Origin: Bacillus sp. PK3_68
GTDB lineage: Bacteria > Bacillota > Bacilli > Bacillales > Domibacillaceae
Direction: 5' to 3'
Assembly (NCBI RefSeq): GCF_003600835.1
Contig: NZ_NQYC01000001.1
Coordinates: 2,188,001-2,252,000, forward strand
DNA: 64,000 nt
Part shown: positions 36,694-45,707 of the stretch, piece after piece
Position numbering within the stretch: the first letter of the stretch is position 1
How the letters are laid out: each line of letters starts with the position of its first letter
The notes under the pieces: model-generated
The model's input: only the letters and a program-made list of their open reading frames with translations
Databases searched by the model: none
Told to the model about the DNA's origin: nothing
Translations under genes and position numbers: made by a program

Positions 36694-37530
36694 TCAGTCC
36701 GGAGGGATAGGAGTCACTCCCCGTTCTCGTTCGGCATTGATAAGCCCGCCTATTAGAAGGACAATGGCAGTAAGATAAAACCACAGTGTAAGGATGATCA
36801 CTCCAGCAAGCTGCCCATAAATACGCGTGTAGTTGACTGCACCGGCATATTCACCGAAGATAACAGACATAGCCTGCCAGCTGATCCCGGCAAAGACAGC
36901 GCCCGGAATCACGGATTTCAACTTTTGCTTGCCGCTTGGCAAAATTTTGTAAAACAAAATAAAAAAGCCAAATAAAAATAATGTTCCGAGCCCCCATTTG
37001 ATCGCTGTCCAGGTTTTAAGAAAAGGGCTCGCGGTTTCAATCGTACCGATCACCTCTGCTGATATCAACAAATGAAGCAAATGCTCAGCCAAGGGAATAA
37101 GCAGGGAGAGCGGAACAAGAAACATAAAAATAAGCGTAACTCCTAGATCTCGTATCACCCCTTTTAAAAAACGAAGAGGACGTTTGATTCGATACGCTTC
37201 ATTTAATGAGCGAACTAGCGATTGAATAGCCATGGAAGACAGCCAAAATGTAGAAAAGAAGCTCAAAGAGATTAATTGACCTTTTCCTTTTTGCAAAATC
37301 GCTTCCACATTTTCATGAATGAGAGCATATGTGTTAGCCGGCGCATAAGGACGTATAACACTGAGTATGTCGTTTTCCTTGATAGGAAGAAAGCTCACTA
37401 ATGAAAGCATGAAAATTAGAAAAGGTACGATGGACAGCAATAAATAATAAGCTGTCTGAGCTGCATGGTCAAAAAACTGTTCAGTAAAAAAGCGAATGCC
37501 TATCCGCTTTACGAACCTTATAAAACGCAT
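36694..37530 (-). CDS. YihY/BrkB-family membrane protein
   Basis: 278 residues with six hydrophobic segments. The N-terminal FFDHAAQTAYYLLLSIVPFL (about 19-38), SLNEAYRIKRP (about 108) and FKILPSGKQKLKSVIPGAVF-type stretch identify the YihY/virulence-factor-BrkB family, formerly annotated as RNase BN. The molecular role is unknown. It lies after an SLH gene in convergent orientation and is a single-gene unit. Confidence 0.88.
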   Translation of the reverse strand: MRFIRFVKRIGIRFFTEQFFDHAAQTAYYLLLSIVPFLIFMLSLVSFLPIKENDILSVIRPYAPANTYALIHENVEAILQKGKGQLISLSFFSTFWLSSMAIQSLVRSLNEAYRIKRPLRFLKGVIRDLGVTLIFMFLVPLSLLIPLAEHLLHLLISAEVIGTIETASPFLKTWTAIKWGLGTLFLFGFFILFYKILPSGKQKLKSVIPGAVFAGISWQAMSVIFGEYAGAVNYTRIYGQLAGVIILTLWFYLTAIVLLIGGLINAERERGVTPIPPD

Positions 37531-37758
37531 GGATTCATCTCCCCCGCTTGCACTTTCTTAACAACAACTCTTCTCTAGTCAAATCTCTTATTTAAATTAG
37601 TATATCCCGGAAATTAACTGAACTAACGGCTATGTGATTGAATTTACTTAGAAGCATACAAGAAGAGTCCACGTATAGCTCCCACATACATTTAAGTATT
37701 TTGTTCTTTTAGCTCCGATGTTTACCGTAAGCTCCACCACTAAGTATGAAAGAATATA

Positions 37759-37790
37759 AAAAGAGCAGAGAAATTCTCTCTGCTCTTTTA
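37759..37790 (-). terminator. Terminator after the O-antigen-ligase-like gene
   Basis: AAAAGAGCAGAGA / TCTCTGCTCTTTT hairpin with A/T tracts. Confidence 0.85.
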
Positions 37791-37807
37791 TTAGTTCCGT
37801 TCATATA

Positions 37808-39199
37808 TTATCTTGGCTGGTCATCAATCGTTCCGCTGTGCACCATCAGCATGGACATCAGTGCAGCAACATAAATAGAGACCGCTGGTGCTGTCAGCAC
37901 ATGTCCCGCTGTTGTGGCAATGCCTAGCGCTAAAATAAAGCCGACGCCATACATAACATAAGGGATGGTGAACGTTTCTCGTATTTGGGAAACGAAGTAA
38001 ATGATAAAGCGAACAGCATAATATAATAGTGGGGCAATAAGATATAAAAAGCCGATAATGCCGAGTGAGAAGAAGAGATCGTAAAAATCCATCTCTATCA
38101 TCTTAGGCTCTTTCCCTGGTTCCGGCATTTCATAGTTTCCGGCAAAGCCCATACCAAACATTTTCTGCAGGACGGGCGCTTCTGCAAAATCCTGCTTAAA
38201 ATCGGCTAAGTATTTCTCCCGACTGCTGAATACAAGGTTTTGGAGCTGTTCCTCAGTAATCGTTGGCTCTTGCTGTGTATCTTCTGGCTCCTCTTCAGGC
38301 TCTTCTGTCACTTCCTTCTTCGGTTCCTCTTTGTTTATATCAATGTTCAGAATGCCAAGGTGAGCATACATATTATTAAAAACAGGTGTAAACGGAGTAG
38401 AAACCGCTAGTGCAGCAAGAAGAAGAAGAGAAACTAGCATATTTGCCCTCGTTTTTTTCGTCCGTTCCTTCGTTAAGTAAATAATCAAAAGAGAGATACA
38501 CGCAGCGATTAGGACAATGACGATTCCCCCATAGCCTACTTTCGTACCGAGAAACAGCATAGAAATGGACAGTAAGATAAAGGGAATCCAGTAATAACTC
38601 GTTTTAAAAGATTTCGTTTTCTCGATCGCATAAACTGCGGTCACTGGTAAAATAATGGCCATGATGGCACCAATTTCATTTCCGGCAAAAAACCATCCAG
38701 TAAAACCGATTTTTGTATGGGAGTAGTTGGATAAGCTCGTACCAGTCAGAAAGGATACAATGAACACGGCACTGATAATAATGGAAGAATATAAGAAGTA
38801 TGCTGTTGTTTTCTCTATCAATGGCACACGTTGCTTTTTCAGCTGTAAATACAACATATTAAAGCCTAAAAATAAGATTGGAAAGTAAATGACCTTATTG
38901 TAGAATTTTAATTCTTTAAATAAAAAGTATGGATCCTTTAAGTTCATGTTAACTGCAATATTGATCCCGATGACAACGGCTAGTCCAATTAAATAAAAAA
39001 TGTACTTTTTTGCAAGCCGGCTTGAAAAAGCCAATTTCAGTAATATTAACAAAATTACCGCCATATAAAGTACGCGAACGATGACACCAACCGTAAGATT
39101 CACATTTAAAATCATGAGAGATGCCGTAGTCATTACGTCAATAACCGGCTGCAACACTAAAAATATAAGCAGCAGCAAAAATGTCTTCTGATTCAGCAT
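37808..39199 (-). CDS. O-antigen-ligase/Wzy-like polytopic membrane protein
   Basis: 463 residues with about eleven transmembrane helices and one large extracytoplasmic loop (about 290-345), rich in Glu and Pro (VTEEPEEEPEDTQQEPTI). The Wzy_C-type pattern of helices plus a big loop near the C-terminal third, with SSREKYLADFKQDFAEAPV and FGMGFAGNY, fits the O-antigen ligase family (polysaccharide polymerase or ligase). Neighbouring sugar-transfer genes are absent, so the substrate cannot be assigned. Confidence 0.75.
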   Translation of the reverse strand: MLNQKTFLLLLIFLVLQPVIDVMTTASLMILNVNLTVGVIVRVLYMAVILLILLKLAFSSRLAKKYIFYLIGLAVVIGINIAVNMNLKDPYFLFKELKFYNKVIYFPILFLGFNMLYLQLKKQRVPLIEKTTAYFLYSSIIISAVFIVSFLTGTSLSNYSHTKIGFTGWFFAGNEIGAIMAIILPVTAVYAIEKTKSFKTSYYWIPFILLSISMLFLGTKVGYGGIVIVLIAACISLLIIYLTKERTKKTRANMLVSLLLLAALAVSTPFTPVFNNMYAHLGILNIDINKEEPKKEVTEEPEEEPEDTQQEPTITEEQLQNLVFSSREKYLADFKQDFAEAPVLQKMFGMGFAGNYEMPEPGKEPKMIEMDFYDLFFSLGIIGFLYLIAPLLYYAVRFIIYFVSQIRETFTIPYVMYGVGFILALGIATTAGHVLTAPAVSIYVAALMSMLMVHSGTIDDQPR

Positions 39200-39678
39200 G
39201 TTGATCTGTTCCTCTTCCCTTTCAATTTCCTTTTATATAAACGATTAAAATAATCTGTCAATCGTTGCTAATTTCTTATGTTGTTTCCATTCAAACCAGA
39301 CAATAAAGCCTTAACGGCCCGGCCTATGTACAAAAAGCACCTTTTCCATTATATCACAAAAACGAAATAATCTTTCGCAAAATTTGAGCCCAAATTTAAT
39401 TGCCGCCTTTGTATTCTATCATCTTTTTCTCTTCCATACTATCTATTTCATATGATAACTTTCACGTTTTAAACATCCTTTCTCTATCATATTTTAAGAT
39501 AAGGAGGCAGAGAATCGCCCGTTGCTCTTTTACGTCGCTTTTTGTCCTTTACAGCAACCATTCCCCCCTTTATTTCCCTAACATGCCACAGGAAAATCAT
39601 TCAGTTTACAAGAGGCAATTGTAAGTTTTTCTATAATTTAGTAGTATAAATCTATCATGACAATCGGAGGGGAAGAAA
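39200..39678. other. Intergenic region
   Basis: About 480 bases with no convincing gene. A 74-codon frame at 39400-39624 lacks a ribosome site. TCTATAATTTAG near 39632 is a likely -10 for the zinc-ribbon gene, which has GGAGGGG before its ATG. Confidence 0.35.
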
Positions 39679-40748
39679 ATGAGAAAGTGTGGTGCTTGCG
39701 GGCATACAAATGAAGCAGACGGAGTATTCTGTTCCAAATGTGGAACTTCTCTAGATACCCAATCTTCACGCACTACCGGCCGCGAGGAAGCAAATAGCAA
39801 AAGAGGAAACTCGTCGAAAAAGAAAATCCCCCTTTTGCTGGCCTCAGTTGCCATTTTATTAATCATTCTATTTACCGGCTACCAAATGCTCAATAAAAAG
39901 TATAGTGAAGAAGCAGTCATTGAACAGTTCAAGACCGCTTTATCAAAAAAGACAAAAATGCTTTAAAACAGCTGATCGTTCCAGCTGACTCTCGGATAAA
40001 GGTAAGCAGTGAAAGCTTAGACGCTTTATTCATGCTGATTGATAAGGAGCCTTCACTCGTTCAGGATATTGAAGAATCTCTACATAACGAAGGTCTGGGC
40101 AGTAACCTGTTTTATTTGCGGGAAGATGGCAAGCATTATGGCTTGTTCAAACGCTACGTCGTAGATACACCCGGGTACTTTATTCATACAGATAGCACTA
40201 GTGAAGGAACCACTGTTTATTTAAATGATAATGAGATCGGCGTGTTGGATAAGGCAAAGGAAGCACAAGAGTTCGGTCCTTTTTTAGCAGGTTCTTATAA
40301 AGTAAAAGGAATGAAAAAATCCGCAGCTGGCTCAACAGAAGATGAAGTTGTCCTTGAACTGGCAGGGACGAAAATAGAAAAAGAAATCACCTTAAACACA
40401 GGCAATTCTGAAGAAGAAACAGAAAAGGAAGAAGTGAAGGAAAAAACAGTAGTAAAAGAAGTAATTAGGGAAGTTGCTCCCAAGTCATCACAGGCCAGCT
40501 ATTCATACTATCTTATCCCTCATAGCGATTATGCCTACTTAACTTATGATGATTTATCCGGCTTATCCAAAAGCGAACTTCGACTCGCAAGAAATGAGAT
40601 ATATGCTCGACACGGTTATATCTTTAACTCAAAGGATTTGCAAAATTACTTTAGCAGTCAATCCTGGTACAGTCCAAACCCAGGATATGGCGGCAGCTTA
40701 AGTTCTGTAGAGAAGCACAATGTAGACTTCATCAAGTCATTTGAATAG
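39679..40748 (+). pseudogene. TcaA-like zinc-ribbon, membrane and YARHG-domain protein (frameshifted)
   Basis: The start MRKCGACGHTNEADGVFCSK (two CxxC pairs) is a zinc ribbon, followed by one transmembrane helix (LLLASVAILLIILFTGY, about 55-71) and TcaA-like extracellular domains. The C-terminal about 80 residues hold a YARHG domain (LARNEIYARHGYIFNSKDLQ). The 5' frame ends at 39966, shortly after the A6 run 39945-39950. A seventh A gives SKKDKNALKQLIVPADSRIK and joins it to the frame ending at 40748, about 356 residues. It is 11 bp upstream of an amidase gene, so both probably act in wall assembly or glycopeptide response. Confidence 0.8.
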
Positions 40749-40759
40749 GAGCTTTGCAT

Positions 40760-41707
40760 ATGAAAAAACTCTCTATCGCTGCCGTTTTGATCGCCTGTTT
40801 TCTATCATTCCTTCTTTTAAAAATAGATTCACGCTCGGAACAAGGACTTTTGAACAGCCTGTTCACTGAAGAATCGAAAGACAGCAGCCCGGCAATCGAA
40901 AAAAATGTGAACAACGAAACGAGCGAGAAAAATCAATCAATAGAAGAAACTCTCTCAGCTAATGAGCATCCGAAGGAAAACAAACACACGGAAACTGTGG
41001 CAGAGGAACAAAAACCGAATGCCGCCACAAAGATTGACGATCCACCCGCACCTAAAGCGATTGATAAGCCGTTCCTTGTTGTTATCGACCCTGGCCATCA
41101 GGCAAAAGCAAACCTTGAGCAAGAACCCATTGGGCCAGGCGCCAAAGAAACGAAGTATAAAGTAACGGGCGGTACAACGGGGGCGGCTACAGGAAAACCA
41201 GAATATGTTCTTACTCTTGAAGCCTCTAACCTGCTCAAATCACAGTTAGAACAAAGAGGAATAAAAGTCATCATGACCCGCACCATGCATGAGGTAAACA
41301 TTAGCAATCAGGAGCGAGCGGAAATTGCCAATAAAAACGGCGCCAATTTATTTGTCCGCATCCATGCAGATGGAGCAGAAAGCGCGGCTGTGAACGGATT
41401 TTCTGTTTTAGTGCCAGCAAAAGAAAGTCCGTACACTAAATCCATTTTTGAGAAAAGCTATCAAGCTGGCCAATCTGTATTGAAAAGCGTTTCCGCAGAG
41501 GCTCCTCTTCACCAGGGCGGTATTTTCTTCAGAAGCGATATGTCAGGCTTTAACTGGTCCCGCGTACCTGTCATTCTTCCAGAGATCGGATTCATGACGA
41601 ATCCGGAAGAAGACCGAAAGTTATCCGACAGCGCCTACTTAACGAACTTAATGTCCTTGCTTGCCGACGGCATTAAAAATTATGCAAGCTCGACGGTTGA
41701 TCAATAA
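40760..41707 (+). CDS. N-acetylmuramoyl-L-alanine amidase (Amidase_3)
   Basis: 315 residues. It hydrolyses the bond between N-acetylmuramic acid and L-Ala in peptidoglycan. An N-terminal membrane anchor (LSIAAVLIACFLSFLLL) and a low-complexity stalk (about 35-100) precede the catalytic domain (about 105-310) with VVIDPGHQ (zinc His), EASNLLKSQL (zinc Glu region), LFVRIHADGA (zinc His) and VILPEIGFMTNPEE (catalytic Glu). The ATG at 40760 has AGGAG eight bases upstream and follows the TcaA-like gene by 11 bp, so the two are co-transcribed. Confidence 0.92.
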   Translation: MKKLSIAAVLIACFLSFLLLKIDSRSEQGLLNSLFTEESKDSSPAIEKNVNNETSEKNQSIEETLSANEHPKENKHTETVAEEQKPNAATKIDDPPAPKAIDKPFLVVIDPGHQAKANLEQEPIGPGAKETKYKVTGGTTGAATGKPEYVLTLEASNLLKSQLEQRGIKVIMTRTMHEVNISNQERAEIANKNGANLFVRIHADGAESAAVNGFSVLVPAKESPYTKSIFEKSYQAGQSVLKSVSAEAPLHQGGIFFRSDMSGFNWSRVPVILPEIGFMTNPEEDRKLSDSAYLTNLMSLLADGIKNYASSTVDQ

Positions 41708-41713
41708 ATAATT

Positions 41714-41753
41714 AAAGCCGCCCTCTCCTTTAGAAAGAGGCGGCTTATTTTTT
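41714..41753 (+). terminator. Terminator after the amidase gene
   Basis: AAGCCGCCCTCT / AGAGGCGGCTT hairpin followed by ATTTTTT. Confidence 0.88.
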
Positions 41754-41830
41754 AACATTTCAAAAATATTTACGTTGCCCCTTCCCTGTACTATACTAGA
41801 ACAAAATAATGAGCAGAAAGAGTGTGTATT

Positions 41831-42379
41831 TTGAATAGTATACAAACGTCGTCCACAGAAAAAAGCATTGTATTTATCGGCTTCATGGGTGTGGGGAAAA
41901 CAACCATTGGCTCCCTTGTCGCTAAAAAGCTGGGTCGCCCCTTTGTCGACATTGATGAAGAGATCGAAAAAGAATATAACATGTCCATCAATGAAATTTT
42001 TGCCGCACATGGAGAAAAAGGATTCCGCGAAATCGAGAAGCAAACCATCCGTTCCTTTTGCGAGCAGTCTTTAAAAGTCATCTCCCTCGGCGGCGGTGCC
42101 TTTATGCAGCCTGAAGTGCGAGAAATTTGTTTGGCCAATTGTCATGTTGTTTATCTGGATATGTCATGGGAACCATGGAAGGAAAGATTACATGATTTAA
42201 TTGATAGCCGTCCGGTTCTTCAAGGCAAAGATCTGAAGGAAATCGAAGAGCTTTTTTATAAAAGAAAGAGCGCTTATGCCATTAACCATACCACTCTTCT
42301 TGTCGACTCACTAACCGCCGAGGAAGCGGCTGATTGCCTTATAGGCTCCCTGCAACTTGGAGAGAGTTTATCTAAATAA
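41831..42379 (+). CDS. aroK: Shikimate kinase
   Basis: 182 residues from the TTG at 41831 (a GTG nine bases earlier is an alternative, but it has no room for a ribosome site). It phosphorylates shikimate in the chorismate pathway. Walker A is FIGFMGVGKTTIGSLVAKK (about 16-34), the substrate-binding DIDEEIEKEY follows, and VISLGGGAFMQPEVRE and the lid region DLIDSRPVLQGK are typical. Length matches AroK (about 175-190). It stands alone. Confidence 0.92.
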   Translation: MNSIQTSSTEKSIVFIGFMGVGKTTIGSLVAKKLGRPFVDIDEEIEKEYNMSINEIFAAHGEKGFREIEKQTIRSFCEQSLKVISLGGGAFMQPEVREICLANCHVVYLDMSWEPWKERLHDLIDSRPVLQGKDLKEIEELFYKRKSAYAINHTTLLVDSLTAEEAADCLIGSLQLGESLSK

Positions 42380-42502
42380 AGACCAATATCCGTTTGGAGC
42401 CATTCACTTTGATATTTGCTGTAGCTCAGGCGGGACGGGCTATGATGGCTCATATCCCGTTCTGCTCCCCTATAAAAAGCCCTCGACCACCTACCTATTC
42501 GT

Positions 42503-42601
42503 TTATTCATCCCCACAAGCTAAGATCATACCCAAAAATACCATATAACCGATCGTCCAGCAAAGCTTGTCTTTTGCACTCATGGCCGTCTTTATTTTCA
42601 T
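42503..42601 (-). CDS. Small membrane protein (32 aa)
   Basis: The reverse frame starts MKIKTAMSAKDKLCWTIGYM and ends in a hydrophobic helix (MVFLGMILACGDE). GGGGAGGGGG lies six bases upstream, an unusually strong ribosome site, which makes a real gene likely. It is shorter than typical ORF cut-offs. No family recognised. The flanking stretch 42380-42502 contains a GC-rich, partly self-complementary segment (GGGCTATGATGGCTCATATCCC region at 42436-42460) that might act as its terminator or as a leader. Confidence 0.5.
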   Translation of the reverse strand: MKIKTAMSAKDKLCWTIGYMVFLGMILACGDE

Positions 42602-42824
42602 AGGTTCTTCCCCCTCCCCTCTGGCTGCTTACTCGTTATTTCTAGGATGCAAATAACAACTGTAGTTTATGCGCATTTCTCCTTTCTCCACTACTTTTGG
42701 ATGTTACTTAACTGTATAAAATTAGCGAATACCTAAATCTTTTTCCTAACTCTCCCTATTATTTTTTGTAAAAATGTTCTATTATTACTATTGTTCGGCA
42801 AAAAAAGAGAGGAGAATTATTGAA

Positions 42825-44255
42825 TTGAAAAAAGTTTTTGTTTCATTTTGTGCTTTTGTTTTAAGTTTTAGCCTGTTTATTCCTTTTGCTAAAGCCGCTC
42901 AATTTAACGATGTAACAAAAAATAATCGTTTCTATAAGGAGATCCTTTTTTTATCAGATCAAGGGATAATCAGTGGCTTTCCGGATGGAAATTTTAAACC
43001 CGGCCAAGAAGTCACCCGTGCAGCAGCAGCGATTATTATTGGCAAGGCATTGAATTTGAACGGTGAAAAACGACAAACCCAATTTAAAGATGTGACTCCT
43101 GCCAACATAGCAGCCGGTTACATTGCATCTGCCGTAGAAGAAGGCATCATTTCTGGTTTCCCAGACGGTACTTTCCGACCAAATGAATTTGTCACACGAG
43201 GCCAGATGGCTATCTTGTTATCAAAAGCTTTTGAACTAACGGATGAAGACACCATTCAATTTTCTGATGTGCATCCTAAAATGGCTGCTTATCCTTATAT
43301 AAAAAAAATGACGGCCGCTGGAATCGCCTCCGGTTATGAAGACAATACCTACAAACCTGATCTTGTACTCAAAAGAGAACAGTTCGCTGCATTTATGGCG
43401 CGGGCGCTCAATCCATTTTTCATTCCCGGCCAAGAAGCACCCGACTTTTCCGTCAGCTTTTTAAATGTAGGACAAGGAGACGCGACTTTGGTTGAATTTC
43501 CTGATGGAAAGACGATGCTTATTGATGCCGGTCCTTCTGAAGCAGCCATTAAGCAAGAGCTCGCTGCGCTCAATATAAAAAAAATCAATGTTTTTGTCGC
43601 TACGCATCCCGGTGATGATCACATTGGCGGCGCAGATTATGTCATTAATGAAATGAATGTCGAAAAAATATTTGACTCCGGTTTACCAGGAACAGATGAG
43701 GAATATCAGCAGTACGTTCAAGCAGCTGAGAGAAAAAAAATCGACCCGAAAATAACACAAACCGGTCAACAGCTCTCTCCTAACAGCCAGGTAGATGTTG
43801 AGGTTCTCCACGCTAATCGTCATGCCAAAAATATCGATGACGGTTCCTCTGTCATCCAGATCACTCATGGAGAGATTAGTTACTTATTAACTTCTGAAGC
43901 CGGAAAAGCGGTGGAAGACCAGTTGATGGCGAATGCTTCTCTCCAGGCAGATATCTTAAAGACGGCCAAGCATGGGGCGGAAGGAGCCACTTCACAGCCA
44001 TTTATAAAAGCAGTCGATCCGCTTATTGCTATTTTTTCAACAGATGGACGCACAGGCTATCCTGACGAAAATGTAAAAAAACGACTCGAAGATCATGGGG
44101 CTGATCTCTTTTCTACTGCCGAGGGAACGATTGTTACTATGGGCTCTCAAAATAGCTTTTACATTTTTCAAGAAGATGGATCTAATGTAAGAAATAACGA
44201 ATTTGCTAGTTTTTCAGCGTCCAGCTTAAAAAGATACACGCTGTCCGACAAATAA
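42825..44255 (+). CDS. SLH-anchored ComEC/Rec2-like metallo-beta-lactamase domain protein
   Basis: 476 residues from the TTG at 42825 (GGAG upstream; a frame opening at 42774 is unlikely). A signal peptide (VFVSFCAFVLSFSLFIPFAK) and three SLH domains (about 25-195; AQFNDVTKNNRFYKEILFLS, QFKDVTPANIAAGYIASAVE, QFSDVHPKMAAYPYIKKMTA) precede a metallo-beta-lactamase domain (about 200-460). It shows FLNVGQGDATLVEFPDGKTM, ATHPGDDHIGGADY (the HxxxDH metal motif), ISYLLTSEAGKAVEDQL where ComEC usually has LLTGD, and LKTAKHGAEG. This is the ComEC C-terminal type. It lies just upstream of a comK gene. Extracellular nuclease or phosphodiesterase activity is inferred, not shown. Confidence 0.88.
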   Translation: MKKVFVSFCAFVLSFSLFIPFAKAAQFNDVTKNNRFYKEILFLSDQGIISGFPDGNFKPGQEVTRAAAAIIIGKALNLNGEKRQTQFKDVTPANIAAGYIASAVEEGIISGFPDGTFRPNEFVTRGQMAILLSKAFELTDEDTIQFSDVHPKMAAYPYIKKMTAAGIASGYEDNTYKPDLVLKREQFAAFMARALNPFFIPGQEAPDFSVSFLNVGQGDATLVEFPDGKTMLIDAGPSEAAIKQELAALNIKKINVFVATHPGDDHIGGADYVINEMNVEKIFDSGLPGTDEEYQQYVQAAERKKIDPKITQTGQQLSPNSQVDVEVLHANRHAKNIDDGSSVIQITHGEISYLLTSEAGKAVEDQLMANASLQADILKTAKHGAEGATSQPFIKAVDPLIAIFSTDGRTGYPDENVKKRLEDHGADLFSTAEGTIVTMGSQNSFYIFQEDGSNVRNNEFASFSASSLKRYTLSDK

Positions 44256-44260
44256 AGCAG

Positions 44261-44297
44261 AAAAAAGCACTTTATCTGTAGTAAAGTGCTTTTTTTG
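44261..44297 (+). terminator. Terminator after the SLH-metallo-beta-lactamase gene
   Basis: AAAAAAGCACTTTA / TAAAGTGCTTTTTTT hairpin with a T7 end. Confidence 0.9.
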
Positions 44298-44304
44298 TTA
44301 ATTT

Positions 44305-44356
44305 AAAACATATTTTTACTTTTTTTAGATATTTCATCCTAGTAAAAATTGTTTAT
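44305..44356. promoter_or_regulatory. ComK-box-like sequences upstream of comK
   Basis: AAAACATATTTTT (44305-44317) is a perfect AAAA-N5-TTTT AT box, and AAAAATTGTTTAT (44344-44356) is a second, imperfect one. ComK binds pairs of such boxes with gaps of 8, 18 or 31 bases in B. subtilis; here the gap is 26, so autoregulation is only suggested. Confidence 0.4.
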
Positions 44357-44404
44357 AACTGGTACAATGAAATAGTATAGTAGAATAAGGGGATTTGATA
44401 CAAA

Positions 44405-44866
44405 ATGGAATTTATTGAAAATTACAAAATCACAACCAATACCATGGCGCTCGTAGAAGAATATCATCAAGACTATAACTCGATCGTTTATGACAAAAAT
44501 GGCATCTACTACACAAAACAAACCGTACGTTCCCTATTGAACGAAGCTTGCATCGAGAGAATCTCTACCTATGATGGCAGGATTAAAGCGGTGCGCCAAC
44601 GCTTTCCCTACCGCAAAAAAACACCTCTGGTTATTTGCCTTCAACAACGCATCTGCGCCTTCCCTACTACATCACCAGACAACTATGGCTGCAAATGGAT
44701 CTTCCCGTATCATATTCATATGGGCACCATGAAAGATGGGCAGCTGGTCGCCTCTTTTAAAAATGGGGTCCAATTAACTCTCTCCTGTTCACTCTATGTT
44801 TTTAACCGTCAAAGAGAACGCACTGCCAACTGCCTTAATTATTTTGAAAGCAATTTATTGAGCTAA
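44405..44866 (+). CDS. comK: Competence transcription factor ComK family
   Basis: 153 residues. ComK activates DNA-uptake genes. The order of blocks fits the family: an N-terminal strand region (NTMALVEEYHQDYNSIVYD), the central IKAVRQRFPYRKKTPLVICL (about 60-79), the core CAFPTTSPDNYGCKWIFPYHI (core FPTTSPDNYGCKWI, about 88-101), and a C-terminal part with VQLTLSCSLYVFNRQRERT. B. subtilis ComK has 192 residues; this shorter form resembles ComK2-like proteins that lack the acidic C-terminal tail. The start follows AAGGGG by 12 bases. Confidence 0.85.
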   Translation: MEFIENYKITTNTMALVEEYHQDYNSIVYDKNGIYYTKQTVRSLLNEACIERISTYDGRIKAVRQRFPYRKKTPLVICLQQRICAFPTTSPDNYGCKWIFPYHIHMGTMKDGQLVASFKNGVQLTLSCSLYVFNRQRERTANCLNYFESNLLS

Positions 44867-44873
44867 AAATAAG

Positions 44874-44914
44874 GGCCCGTCCTCTGCTGTTTTACAACTA
44901 TGCAGGACGGGTCC
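44874..44914 (+). terminator. Hairpin after comK
   Basis: GGCCCGTCCTCTGC pairs with GCAGGACGGGTCC across a 13-base loop. A T tract is missing, so termination is not certain. The following about 230 bases up to 45149 contain nothing else recognised. Confidence 0.5.
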
Positions 44915-45149
44915 TGCCGGATGTACGGATTAGCCGCTTACACAGGAACGCCTTCTTCCCCACTCCTCATATATTCGTCCGTATCCTTTACTTTATAACC
45001 CCGTGTAGCATGGGAACCTTTTTGCGGACAGGGACATTACTTTAGTATCCCTCTCTATTCTGATACTAAATAAACATAGAAAAATGACAGATTATGTATG
45101 GTTTGGTACGATTGTTTATTATGAATAGGGAAGAGAGGACTGTATACAT

Positions 45150-45611
45150 ATGGTCAATGTATTATTTGTTTGTCTCGGGAACATTTGCCGCTCTCCAATG
45201 GCAGAAGCATTGTTTAGGGATCTAGTAAAAAAAGAAGGCTTGGAGGATCAGATTGTTGTCGATTCTGCAGGCACTAGCGGATGGCATGTCGATTCTCCGC
45301 CACACGAAGGGACATTAAACATCTTACGAAAATATAAGGTTCCAGCAGAGGGACTTGCCGGCAGACAACTCAAAAAAGAGGATGCCGAAAAATTCGACTA
45401 TATCATCGGCATGGATGAAAGCAACATACAAAATATTAAAAAGATGCTCGGCCAACCAAGACAGCCACATATCATTCGCCTGCTTGACCTAACAGACCAT
45501 CAAAAAGATGTCCCTGATCCGTACTATACTGGCGACTTTCAAGAAACATATGATCTACTGAGTGAAGGTTGCAAGCGGTTATTAGAGAAAATTAAAGAAG
45601 AACAACTGTGA
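45150..45611 (+). CDS. Low-molecular-weight protein tyrosine phosphatase
   Basis: 153 residues. The active-site P-loop VCLGNICRSPMAEALF lies at about 7-22 and the general-acid Asp in DVPDPYYTG near residue 125. It removes phosphate from tyrosine or arginine residues; B. subtilis YfkJ and YwlE are homologues. It is a single gene with GAGAGG before the ATG. Confidence 0.92.
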   Translation: MVNVLFVCLGNICRSPMAEALFRDLVKKEGLEDQIVVDSAGTSGWHVDSPPHEGTLNILRKYKVPAEGLAGRQLKKEDAEKFDYIIGMDESNIQNIKKMLGQPRQPHIIRLLDLTDHQKDVPDPYYTGDFQETYDLLSEGCKRLLEKIKEEQL

Positions 45612-45707
45612 AATAGCCAAAGTTTCCTGCTGAGTTTTTGAGCTTTTAACGCATTTAAAGACAGCCGTCTGCTGCATAAAGCAGTGAACAGCTGTCCTCA
45701 TTTATTT

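Noticed and set aside
44874-44914. IS end or attachment site in the hairpin after comK
   Set aside because: No flanking repeat, transposase or integrase; a weak terminator is simpler.
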